From Ornithodoros turicata (Eukaryota; Arthropoda; Arachnida; Ixodida; Argasidae), in NCBI RefSeq assembly GCF_037126465.1, contig NC_088206.1:69939687-70003686 (forward strand): 64,000 bases of DNA. Direction: 5' to 3'. Under the pieces are notes generated by a model that saw only the letters and a program-made list of their open reading frames with translations, ran no database searches and had not been told where the DNA came from. Positions 22,912-35,800 of the stretch are shown here, one piece after another (position 1 is the first letter of the stretch; each line of letters opens with the position of its first letter). A program made the translations under genes and the position numbers.

Positions 22912-23668
22912 TGATTTCCTTCGCATGGAAAACTTCCTTTGCTGTACGGCTTAGGAAGCCGATAGAATAGCATAAATGCAGGCGAGCTGGTGGACGGAAT
23001 CCACGATGAAGGGAGCCTGAACGTAGGCCACGACGAATAGACGAACACTGCACAGAAGCCGTTCGTCTCTTCTTCTTCGTGGCTCACACTCGGGCTTCCA
23101 TCATCATGCACTTAGGGGCCCTTAAGGTTTTTTGCATTTGTCTGGCATGACTTGTGGCATAACCAGTGCAAGGTTGGGATGACATGTAGGAGGTGTTACC
23201 TTTCGATATATTTTCTAAGGGTTTCTGGGGCTAGAAAGGTTGTTGCAGGCTTCGATTGGGTGGGGAGCTCCCGCCATTGGCTGGCCTCCACCCGTCTTAT
23301 CCAATCTCAGTGGCTCAGTTGGTAGCGTGTGTTCCTTTTGACGCAAGTCCACTTTACGGCAAGCTTGGGTACCCACGCTCAGGATGCAGAAACCGACTTC
23401 ACAACTCCCGTCTTCATGGCCCTTGGGTGGTCATTGGCCTTCGTTACCACGTGTGCAGGTAGTTACCTTTATTGTCGCGCAAAAAGGCATCTACCGAGCA
23501 AAGTCCGCGAAGTAATTGATATAGCCCAAGGTACACCGGCCTCTGTCCGCTAACGTGTCCGTCAATAGTACAGTTGCCCCGCAAACATCAGGTTCGGATT
23601 GACCAACATAAAGACGTCAAGCCCCCTGAAGGCCCTCCCAGTTTCTGTAGAACCGCTTTACTAGATAT

Positions 23669-24219
23669 CAGCGATGGCCACTAGCTACTTCTACAGTAGT
23701 TTAACTATAACTACTAACTACTTCACAACGGAGTAGTTTAACTAGTAGTTCAACTACTTTTCAGGGGAGTAGTTAAAACTACTTCTTTAACTACGTACTG
23801 CAATGTATTCTAACTACATCTATAACTACTTAACGTTGTCCATCAACATCAATTCCTTGTAGTGTTCTTGGACACCTAAATATGAATCACAAGCAATGAT
23901 AAACTTTGGCTCAAGCCATTGCTACGATCGTCGAATACAAAGCTTGCGGCGGGATTCTTTCTGTGCCTGCTCGATAAACTAAGTTGCAGAACTATTTCGC
24001 AGCAAATGAGGCTTCACTAGACAAGTAAAGCTTGCGGCAAAATCGGAACTAGTTGGCGCCTGCAGTAACCTAACTACTGTAGTTAACTACTCCAAATAGT
24101 AGTTTAGCTAGTATAGTTGCCACTACATTTCTGCAAGTAGTTGATGACTACTTTTTAACTACAATCAGGTAGTCTAACTAGTAGTTTAACTACATGTAGT
24201 TCACTACTGGCCATCACTG
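23669..24219. mobile_element. hAT-type element, CAGCGATGGCC family, copy 1
   Basis: Ends CAGCGATGGCC and GGCCATCACTG, flanked by CTAGATAT / CTATATAT (7 of 8 identical). Both subterminal regions are filled with AGTAGTTTAACTAC motifs. Its interior matches the element at 52278-52935. No coding sequence seen. Confidence 0.85.
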
Positions 24220-26730
24220 CTATATATACGCCACGGAAAGGAATAGAATACTGGACCGATAAGATGAAGCGTGACTCACGAAAATCCTCACTCTATGATT
24301 CGCCTCCGAAATCTGAACAGCGTTCGCCGAAAGCGTGCGAGTTTTGTAGCAACAGAACATTCGTCGAATCAACAGAAGCCAAACTGCTGTGCTGCAAACT
24401 CAGCCTTAACAGTATGCGCATGGTAAATCCGTCAATCTTAAACTAACACAGAAGTCATTTTTAACACCCTGTTTTCTTACTATAAAGCTGTTAAGGAGGC
24501 CAGTAAGATGCACCATGCGAAGTAATTCACACCACAGAGTCGTAATTATCGCAGAAATTGAATTTAAAGTACGCCGCAAAAAGCGACCGTGCGCAACGGC
24601 GGTGGAGAGCAGTAGGATGACGCTCGCTGATTGGTCCAGAGAAATGTTGTCTGCTACTCGGCTGTTCGGGGTTCTCTGAGAGCATTGCTCCTGGCTCGGT
24701 CAGATTCGGCCGCTCCTTCTATCCCCAATTCTCTGGGAGAACTGGCAAAACTGGTTTACGGCGGCAAAGGGACAAGGCGCTAACCCCCACTGACCGGCAA
24801 ACCAGAAGGAGTTCTCCCTGTAACGTCATCGGTGACGTGGCATCATACCTTCTTCTCCTCGTTACACCCGAAGTGGCGTGTTAAGGGTGAACGCGCGGAG
24901 CCATGTTTATGTGAGTTTTTTTCTGAGAAACAATTTGCACACATCAAAACGTTTCGCGCTATCTGGTAAAATGACACACACACTTTCATCAGACGTCTTA
25001 ATCTGAAAAAAAATTTGGATGACCCTCTGTACTCCTTTAAAGTGGGACTCCGCAACAAAATCACTACAACGATTGTGACGTAGCAGTATGCCCTGGGTTG
25101 TCAGGAACATACATACGAAGTATCGCCTTCCCAAAGTGCGCAGATTTCATTAGAACGAATTATTACGAAGTAAGCGCTTCGCCTCTGTGAAGCAAGGGGG
25201 CGCTGAAAGCAACACTGCCAACGTCATCCTGCATGGAAGAATGCAAGTATGCATGCAAGCTTCGTAGCAGACGGCAATGCCGGGTGACGTCACAGTGTCT
25301 TCCTCCTGACGAACCGCTGTGCGCTTTGCATGTTGGTTTCGGTTTCGTATTGTCCTCATTTACGAATTAATTACACGCAGAAAATGAATGCGAATGTTGT
25401 ATTCGGTATCAAGGGAGCAGTCAGTGTTCGGTATGATGCTCACCTAATTTTTTTTCGAATCCCTCCGAAGTCTCCCACCTCGCTGGAAGTGTGGAAACAA
25501 GCGATGACACACAGGAGTTTATCGGTGCATGTCGCCGTGAGACAACTGCTCGCCGCTGAGCGATATTTATTCAGCACGTTGACGATGAGAGAAATAAATA
25601 ACGAAAGTGATTGTAAAGAACTCGTTGTTGACACATCCATGAAATATACAATTTGGCACGATGCACTATTTACAAGGGCTCCAGCCATTCTATACACAAG
25701 CAGAATGAGGGTTTGTATAATGACCAATGATGTCAATTCTGGGGAGTTCTGATTTATCGGCTTTAGAAATCCTCCGTGTCCGTTTTGAGTCATGCCGGAA
25801 TACAAAATTTGATAAGAAATCCTGCGAAATCCTTCGAAGAAATCTCGTTAAATTCAAACTTTCATTCTGCCGCACGGAAACGTGTTTTCTGTGCGTCGAG
25901 TTCCGAAGAATTCTTCTCGATGATTGTAGCGATGTCTGTTGCGGTTCGACAGTTCTTCCGAACAGGATGACGTACATCGCAGTCACATATTACAAAGTAT
26001 TGGCAACACTGATCGTCACGAACACCACGTACGTCGGTAGCCTTATGCGCAGCAAACACGCCTATATGGTCCTGGTGCGGCGTGATTATGGAGCAGAAGA
26101 CAGTCCCTGTCGGTTAGTCTGGCACATTGCTTGCAGCCGAAGGACTCACCTTGAGAGTGCCTGCCATGGTTTAACGCTTCAAGAGAAGTTAACGTGGGAC
26201 AGCACCAGTCCGTTCAGCGAATCAATGCACCCAACTGTGGAACCGCGAGTTACAGCTGTTTACTCGGTTTATCACTGACCAATCACGCGACACCGGTCCA
26301 GACGGCTGGTACAGGCATGTGTTCGACAGCATTCGAAGTCAGAAGCACGTCACGGACTCGAGCCATGAAGCGTTCGTCAACGAGAGATCTTTGAAGAGCC
26401 GTCTACCGTCCTCAGACGAAGTCCGTAATGTGTAAGGGTGCACAGTGTTGCGCGCTCGTGGTAGAGTTCACCTCTACGTCCGAATACAACTATGCACTGT
26501 CTCTGAAGCATGTCTCGAAGAATGCGTATTCTTCATCACAGAAGTCCACCTTCTTCATCGACGAGACAAGGATGAACGACGTCGTCGCCCTCGCTGATGG
26601 ATTCGTCATCTCCTTCTTCTTCGATGTATTCGGGTTGAACTTCATCGCACATGTGATAGGATTGCGGCCGCCCGTGCGACTGCTGGGGCGCCTCGCGCCT
26701 TGAAGGTCACGAGGCGTCCCAGAGGTCCAG
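24220..26730. other. 3' flank of scro, no separate gene recognised
   Basis: Presumed 3' UTR and intergenic DNA downstream of scro. Overlapping open frames on both strands at 25.3-26.3 kb show no domain. The minus strand carries AATAAA at 25571-25566. Confidence 0.45.
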
Positions 26731-26861
26731 TCACCAGGTCCGGCCCTGAAGTTGGAGGTAGGACGGGCACATGGCGCTGCCGGCTGCTGCAGCTGCGGCA
26801 GCAGCTGCTGCAGAGGCGTTGAGGTCGAGTCCACTGCTGGACTGGCCGTACGCTGTCATGC
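26731..26861 (-). CDS. scro: scro exon 4 (C-terminal GRTW exon)
   Basis: Acceptor CTTCTGCAG at 26862. The 131-nt exon encodes [14 protein letters not shown], an Ala-rich run and [13 protein letters not shown], then TGA at 26733-26731. Nkx2.1 proteins end in a closely similar YGRTW. Without this exon, exon 3 would read on to an unrelated stop at 27033. A candidate AATAAA on the minus strand lies at 25566-25571, giving a 3' UTR of about 1.2 kb. Confidence 0.85.
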
Positions 26862-29800
26862 CTGCAGAAGACAAAGGTTGGACTTTAGATAAAATGCATG
26901 GTCCAGAGAAGCGAATATAGAACAAGGTTCAAAAGTGGAAAGGTTCCATAGACCGAATGTGGAACAAAAACACGTCTCGTGAGCAAGTTTGCAGGGAACA
27001 ACACACTATAAAAATCATGTTTACATGCAATTTCATAGATTAGGCTTAGCATTTGGTACCGTACCATTTAGGCCTAGAGGACTTCCACTCTGCGGAGCCA
27101 TACACACAGCTTGGGACATGGCCCGGGACGCGTCCGCTAAACTGCAGGCGCGACTCAAACTTCCAGGGCCTCCACTACCAACACCCGACTGTTGATGATG
27201 ATGATGTCGTTGATGACCTGAACCGCCGAGCATGACGTCTCCGACAGAGGGTGAGCCGGCAGCGTCTTCGTCTCCCGACGAACAGGGTTTCCCGTCCTTC
27301 ACCAGGACTGGGACGGCGACCTTTCGAGGGGACCCCTGAGACCCGTGCTGCTGCCCACCTTGAGGCTGCGAGGAGACGTGTTGAGACTGCGACGGGTGGT
27401 GCTGTTGCTGTTCGGCCATTGCTTTTTCCTTGGCCTGCCGTTTGCATTTGTAGCGGTGGTTCTGGAACCAGATCTTCACCTGCAAGTAGCAGAGGTGTCG
27501 TGAGAAGTCCATTGCCACAAACAACCCTGGCTAAAAGATCTGCAAACTTTAAAGTCTACTATTCCGTAACAATTGACGCGTTAAGTAGCTGCTCTCTTAC
27601 TCCTTCTCGGGCTCCCCGAGAGTTTCGTGCTCCTGGAGCAGCTGTTAAACGGCACTTGGACGCTTGAACATGCTCGCTGTGCTACCGTTTCTCTTTTTCT
27701 ACTCTCTCTGCTCTACTGCCGACCTACTATATACCCCTACGACCTGCGTTCTCTTGCTTCGCTTTCGTGGAGAGGAGGGAAGAGGTCACGTGACGGAGCA
27801 TGATACCGTCGTGCACCCTCCAAAAGCAGGCGCTTGAAGAGCGCGCTCGCGTATACGAAACTCGGAGTCCGAGCGTAACCACTTAACGGTAGGAGTGCCA
27901 AACACTCGCGCTCCGGAGCAGCCACTTTACGCGCCCATTGTCTGCGAAGAAACCAAAAGCTGTCGCAGAGCCGTAAGCCAGCAATAGCCAACGTCAAAGC
28001 CGTAAATCACAGTTACCTGTGTAGGCGTGAGGTGTATAAGACTCGCGAGGTGCTCCCTTTCAGGCGCTGACAGGTACTTCTGCTGCTTGAACCGCCTCTC
28101 CAGCTCGTACACTTGCGCTTGAGTGAAGAGTACACGCCTTTTTCGCCTCTGCGCCAAGGGGAACTGCATTCCTGCGGCAGCTGCCGCGGCAGCGCAAGCC
28201 GCGGCCGCCGCGGCGGCGGAGGATGCGGATACAGCTGCTGACATTGAAGACGATTTGGAGTCGCCAACGTGGTGGTGCATGGAGCCGGGGCCTCCGGGAC
28301 CTCCGCAGGCGGACAACGCAGCAGCGCTTCCCATTCCAGCTGCCGAGCCTCCCATCAATCTGGAAACTGCATCGAAAGTCGAGTGCACTCGTTAGCGTCA
28401 CTGCTTGTCCCGTATTCTACTGACAACGCTTAAACCAATCAGATCGCTACAAAAATGTGACGTTATCTTTATATGCCCTTGTGGTCACAACCAACACCAC
28501 CTACACTCTTAAAAATGAACTTCGCCTCAGAGCACGCTCCTAGCCAACCATCACCTCGACTGATATCGTTATCTGCTCTGATTTGTTGAAAACGGGAGGC
28601 GTACGCCTTTTTTGAGACAGTATGCTATTCTATTCTATTTCTATTTATTTCATTTCCAAAAATACAGAAATGAGGTCCAGGTACAAAAGGCGGAGCCTGA
28701 CGAGGTACCTGGACCGATAAACAGGAATGCATACAGACAAACATAAACAGTCGGCGGATATCTGTGCGCCATTACAGTGTCTATTGCAACGTGATTATGC
28801 AGTAGTAACATTGATAACATTTTTTACATGTACAGTACAAGTACTCCACTGTTCGTGGATGTTCATCTCTCACCTAGATGGTACACACAAAAGAGAAAAA
28901 AGAAATACAGCGCTGTGCAAAGTGTCCTTTAGCCAAAGGCACACGCAACCATACTAAGGTTTACCATTTTAAAATAGCTTAATGTTATAATTGACATCTA
29001 AATATGAGCGGAAGAGTCCTCTGAACTGTGCCTGTGTGTACTCAGGCTTTACAAAATTTGCAAATTTGTTTAAAAATTGAGGCATGGATTGATACCCGTA
29101 GTTGGTTCGCACACATGACGTTGTGTAATTCCTGATGCTGTTCATAATTGTCGCAAAAAAGGCGTACGCCTCCCGTTTTCAACAAGTCAGGGCAGATAAC
29201 GATATCACTCGAGATCATGGTTGGCTAGGATCGTACTATGCGGTGAAGTTCATTTTGTAGATAGAGAGATCCTGCGCGTTGCCTTCTCTCCCTCTTTCAA
29301 TTAAGAGGCAGAATTCGTCTGCGATTCACCGTTCTGCGAATTCAAGAACCCGCAAATGATTGCAGCTCACCAGGAACCTGCAGACTTAAATATTTAGACA
29401 AAAAAATGCTCGACGCTTTCCAGAAAATCAGTTTTGAGAAAGATTGAGACCGTTTGGCGCCTTATTTCCAAGTTTCTCCATTTAATACGCGGGGGCGTTC
29501 AGTTACAACTCGCAGACGACGGTGGTTTTTCTCCATGGTCACGACCGCTGAAAGCACGTTCGTGATTGGCTACGGCCGTTGAAAACACGATCCTGATTGG
29601 CTGACTCTTCATTGTTACGTCACGTCGACGCACGCGCAGGCTTTCTGTATCTATAAGTGGTCTTGTCACAACCAGTACCGGACGTGGCCCCGGAAGCGAG
29701 TGCACCTTCAGTCTATAGCCTGTGAATCTCATCTCAATAAACAAATGCCGAGGAAAAATGCATATCAGTACATCCATTAGAATCCAGGGTCCGTGAAGAC

Positions 29801-32800
29801 GGTTTATTTGATTTTTAGTCCCTGCGGTATCCCGAGTGCCTATACGCCGACTTGACTGTTTGGTGGTTGCAGGCGGTCAACCCAACTCGCTTTGTTGGGA
29901 ATCAGTCATCTGAGCGGCAGCATCTTAAGTTTTCCCAGTGAGTTCGTGCTTGTGACCAATCACGGACGCAGCAGTTACAACACGTGACTCGTCTTTCCCG
30001 ATTCCGTTATATATTTATATTCCGTTTATCTCCCTTCGCACTGAGCACAAACTGATGTGAAACAACTTGTACGATAGGGTGTGACGAAACAACTAAGTAT
30101 ATTCCACAATAATTTAGTGAACATACTATAATGAATGAATTTAGAATTAATGAATTATGTTTTCAGCAGATTACGTCACGAGCAACGGGTTGAGCGTATC
30201 ATCTGTTGCGATGGCACACCCCAATCATCATCATCATCATCGTGAAAATAAAGTTGTTGCTGCTCTTTATTGAATCAGTCACCTATTACTGGTTAAAGTA
30301 ATACGAAAGTGGTAACGAACCGGAATATACCCAGTAAAAGACTCTTTCGCCTTTTCGAGTTTCAAGAATTCCTTTCACGTCTCAAGAACAACGAAAACAT
30401 CCTAAATAATTCTTATTTTTGAAGATATATTCTGTATATTCGTGTATATTCTTCATGTTTTGTTTTGCTTTTGTTTTGCTTTTTGTACTGCTTCTGCCAT
30501 GTTTAAACTGCCATTGACCTTGGTGGTGCACCATCCGGTAGACCTCACGGTTGCAAAATAAGGTATTATTATTATTATTATTATTATCATCATCATCCAA
30601 CACAAATTTGTCCATGAGTCGACAGTTGTGATCCGTCTACACAGTTGGTCACCTGCAATTGTAGCCTTTGCGTTGCGATCCATGATATGAATCAGTTTCT
30701 GCGTAGAGAGACACCTTTACATTCGCGCACTTTTTACCTCTACTATACCGCACGGCATGACCGCCGACTGGCTGCCACATATATCACCACGAACCGAACC
30801 TTCCCAGTGCGCCCTTCGCAATATTGATCACATAAGGACTACGTCTCCCACTGAGCCCCGACGCACAAGTGTTAGGAAAACATCTCGCTTATTCCTTCGA
30901 CATGTCTGTCCCATGCGCTGTCCTCGGTCCCTGTGTGTTCAGGGAACGACGGCTAGAAAAGCTCTGTTTGCTTCGCGAATTTTGCTTCCTGTTGTCCAAG
31001 GGCTCTGTCTTTAGTCCCAGCGGAAGATAGTGGTTTCTGTCTTAGCCGTGTATACACACAATGGCTCGCGGGTGTTTAGGGACGTTGCGTCTGCCTTTCT
31101 GCAGACCGCAACTTTGTTTGCGGGATCAGGAAAACGAGTTCGCGTTGGTATGGCTGACTAAGTCAGGTGACACAATAAGGAAACTTAATTGCCGATGATA
31201 ACGATAATTATTGTCTTTACGTTGCGAGACAGCTCTATGATCATGAGCGATGCCACAGTGATCGGTCCGACGGACTAATTTTTCCTTCATGGGGGTTCTC
31301 AACTGAAATATGAATACATGGTACTCCGCATTAAACATTCCTCGTCTCGGGCGACATGTCTGCGCAGCTTGTACCACATCTCCAAAGTTGCTATCGTCCT
31401 GAGGCGGGTCGTAACCGTAGACTTGGGACCAGTAACGTCAACAACTGACCCAGCGAGACCAGTTAACTAACTCGAAGTGGAGTTCCACAGTGAATTTAAC
31501 AGGTTCATGAAAATTGAGTTCCTCACATGAAGCTAGTCGCGCGCTCTTATACGTTCCAAATAAGTAAGTCCATCGCAAAATTGAAATCGGAATTAGTAAT
31601 TTTCTATAGTCAGGAGAGTATATGTATAATGGAGTATGGCGCTGGGTTACTCCTAGTCCTTGGTTTATTAATGAGAGATGCAGCAAAGACAGGGAGGGAA
31701 GAACAGTCGGTGTGCATCGCGTCCACATATATACTAAAATCACTCCACTTCTAATCTACACATCCCACCATTCGTTGCATCACTTCAAACACAACTAAAG
31801 GAGAAACAAAGGCAAGTTACGGTGTATATCCTATAACTCGCACAGAAGCTTCCGTTACTACCAAAGCCGAACCCAGTTGTCCAAATCCTGATCGTGATAC
31901 GCAAAATCTAATTGAAGTTAGAACTTCCTACTCGCCGAAGAAATAAATAAATAAGGAATCATGTTGAACGCTTACACAAGCCTACTGTTTTTTGTTTGTT
32001 TGTTTGTTTTTTGCCTCTTGCCTCCCCCACGCTTATAGTGAAAATAAATTCAATTCAATTAAGTTCGATCCATATGTCGTATTGACCTCTCCGAAGTGGT
32101 CCTATATAAATGCATCACCCACACCAAACCATCCCATCTCCACACTCTATCCACTGCCCGTCTTTAACATGAACTGATCACTGCATCCACACGCTTTCGC
32201 GCCCTCAAATCTCACGAAACGATAAGCATCATCCACGAACGCCATATACAGTCCTCGGCGGACAAGACATCTCTCGAACACCCACTCCTGGATACGAGTC
32301 GCGCCCATCCATCCAGCTGAGTGCTCCGAAAAGGCTTCCTTCTATGTAGCTGAAGCTCCCATGGAAGAACCCTCTTTCGCGTAAGGGTACTCGGTGGCCC
32401 TCCTTCCCTTTCCAACCTCTTGTAGGACCCAAGGTGTGCTCGTCTGCCCCAGAGTGGTGATCTTCAAGAAGACAGCGTCGAAACTGGGATTTTCAATGCT
32501 CCGCCCCGTTTGCATCATACAGACGGCCCCGGGTTTGAAAGGGTCAGTCGGTGAGGTGACGCGCGTCTTGGAAAGTCGTCTGCTACACCGCGTTTCTCTC
32601 GCAACGTGCTGTGCGCCTTACAGAGCTCGTCGTCTGCAATCCAGTTCATGTGCGACGGTACGTTGTTTTAGTGCGCTGTACCGGACCTGACCGTTTCGTT
32701 TTCGACATCGACAGCTGCTAAACAGTTCGTGCCGCTTGAAACCATGTTTGTCGTCTGCAATCATGTTCGTCTGCTACAGTGTGCGCCAACGTGCTCGTCT

Positions 32801-35800
32801 GCTTCAAAGCTCGTCTGCTATTGATTTCGTTACCTCGAACACGGTGTCCGTCTGCAACAGAGCTCGTCTGCTATGAAGTTCACCAACTAATGTTCGTCAG
32901 CCGCTGTGTTCTCAATCGACGCGAAGCAAGGAAACACAGAGTATGCCATCTCAGTGTGATTACCCCCGAGTACATGGTGCTGTTCTTCTGCTTCCGCTTT
33001 CAGTTCTTATGCACCCGGATGGTATTGGTCTGTGTCGATGACGTCATGTGGAACCAGACTCATCTGCTCATCCGAGTTCATCTGCGTCCGAGCAGTATGC
33101 GTGTCGTCCGCCATGCTGTATACTCATCAGCGTTGAGGTCATGTGTTTTGTGAGTTTCGTGCCGCGGTTAGTGATGCCAGGTATATGCAGACCTCTATGC
33201 GGTTATCCTCTGCTTTCTTTGTATTGTCCTTCTGACGTGGAGTGCACTAGAAGTGCTACGAGAAGGTTCCTCCGTGGTCAGTGCATAGGCTGTCACTAAT
33301 CATCGTCTAAGGTGTTTTCAATGAAAGATTATACCGTCACCAAACAGGTAGTTGAAATAGCATCTTAGCTGCAGTCTCTAAAGCAGCACCATAGCCACGA
33401 CAGCCTGTGCATTTTCTTCTTCTTCTTCTTCTTTTTCGAGCGCTTGGTGCTGGTGAGATCCTTTCTGGTGGATAGGAGGGCCATTTGAGAGAAATATTCC
33501 ATGGAGCCAGGGAAAGGTAGCGGAATATTTTTTCGTTTTTTGTTGACGCCTCTGTTACCACCAGTGTTGTTTTTGTTTCGGTTTCGGTTTGCGGTGCCGA
33601 CCAACTCCTTTGTCGTTTTCCTTCTTATCCTTTAGAGTAAGCTTTCAGACCGTGACAAAACTTAATACATCTACGTATATCTTCTAATGTCTCTTTTGAG
33701 GACTTGAACAGACAACGCGTTTTCGAAAATATGCATACGTGCTTTCTTTGAACAGCTAATATGAACATGCATGTTTTTCACGTATGTTACCCGCGCTAGC
33801 AAATTGCAAGTCATCATAAGAACTGTGCACCCGAATTATTACCGTAAATTATTTTCGTTTTCGTTTCTGTTGGCAGGTATGGATTCTGACTGTACGGTAT
33901 CCGTTACTGGTTCCGTTATCGTTGCCTGCTATATTGCCGGTATAATACCGTTTCCGTTTCTATTACCTGCTTGCGCAGCTCACTCGGATTCGAGTTCGCG
34001 CGCCGGCGTCTGCACTGTCAGAGTATTTTCCCTTGGGTTTTCCTCGGACGCTTTAAGATAAATGTTGGCACAGTTCCCCGTGAAGTCGTCCCAGGACGCA
34101 CGATTCACCCCCTCCCCCCTTGCGATAGTCGTGAACATTGCCTTTCTGAGCGTGTCCGACTACGGAAAGCAGTCCCATCGTCATCAACACCACCTGCCAT
34201 CATCATCATCAGTTCGAATCGTGGTTGATCTTCTGCTGTTCTATACGTAACGAAGCTGAAGCAGTAGACGACGACAAATTTGTCGTCAAATTGTAAACAA
34301 CGTATACAACGTTGTTTGAATTCGTCAGTTCATTCATCGTGAGTTGTTTGAATTCGTCAAATTGTCTTTTTCTTGTCCCCTTTGCAAACAAACATACTAA
34401 CAAATTTATCGCCGTCTATTTGCTGCAGTTTCATTATGAATTTTCGAAAAAAATCATCTTCACGGGAATACGAAACCAACTCCCCCTATACGTATACCGG
34501 GTGTTTCAGTTAAATCCCCGGGCTAAATAATTCGCGAACGGGTGCACCAATCCACGAGCTTTCTGTTTTACAAGTATCTGTCCGATACCACCTACAAGCT
34601 GCACACCGTGTGAATTAGTGGGAGGCGCTCATTATTAAGATAAAAATGCAAATGAGTGAAGTAAAAACGCGTAACTTCTAAAGCAGGGCGCTGTCGGCAT
34701 TAAAATGGGTACTACTCCTTTTGGGACCTTCAGTGGACACCTTTTAGAGAAAAATCTGCCACCGAAGCGGGTCATTTGTTGCAGTAATTAATTGGTTTCG
34801 GTTTACGTATTTTTGTCGGGGCTTGTCGCTGCGAAGCACAAAAGGACGCTCTTTCACTCCCTTATCCATCAATGAATTGCGTCCTTACACCAATGAATTG
34901 CACCAATGAATTACACCAATGAAATACGCCCTTTTGCGCTTCGCCGCGACCAGCCGCGAAAAAAATACGTAAACCGAAACCAATTAATTACTGCAACAAA
35001 TGACCCGCTTCGGTGGCAGATTTTTCTGTAAAAGGTGTCCACTGAAGGTCACAAAAGGGGTAGTACCCATTTTAATGCCGACAGCGCCCTGCTTTAGAAG
35101 TTACGCTTTTTACGAAACTCATTTGCATTTTTATTTTAATAATGAGCGCCTCCCACTAATTCACACGGTGTGCAGCTTGTAGGTGGTATCGGACAGATAC
35201 TTGTAAAAAAGAAAGCTCGTGGATTGGTGCACCCATTCGCGAATTATTTAGCCCGGGGATTTAACTGAAACACCCTGTATATACAGTCCGTCGGTTTTCG
35301 TGTCTTCGCAACATTTTATGCGCACATAGCCAACCATCAGCTCGAATGACATCCTTCTTTCCCCTGAATTGCTGAAAACTGGGGGCGTACGCCATTTTTG
35401 TGACAATTATGAACTCCATAAGTGCCACAAAACAGGCGTACGCCTCGCGTTTTCAAGAAATCAGGGGAAAGAAGGATGTCATTCGAGCTGATGGTTGGCT
35501 ATAGGAGCGCGCTATGTGGTGAAGTTCATTTTTAAGAGTGTGCCGCTGAATCACCTATACCTTCTAACCTATAACCTAATAGTTACTCACTAAGTGAGAC
35601 CGGTGATCGATTCGTTGAATAGTTTGTGGCTAAATTCGTAGTCATACAGAGTATTTGTTTTTATTCGAGAGCAGCCACAGTTTCCATTCATCACCGTTAG
35701 CCACAATTTCTGCATGTGGGGTTATACGGCGAAGTGGGTTATGTGCAAGGGAGTATGCAACTATACCACATGACGAATTACTTAAATTAATTAATCAAGT

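Noticed and set aside
23329..23553. Hydrophobic frame FTTPVFMALGWSLAFVTTCAG, possibly a transporter exon
   Set aside because: Only one membrane-like segment, a weak acceptor, and an adjacent tRNA-like A box (GTGGCTCAGTTGGTAGCGTG) point to a SINE; no neighbouring exon supports a transporter.
25330..26278. Open frames of 140 and 183 codons downstream of scro
   Set aside because: No domain, frames overlap on both strands, and the sequence lies in the probable scro 3' UTR or flank.
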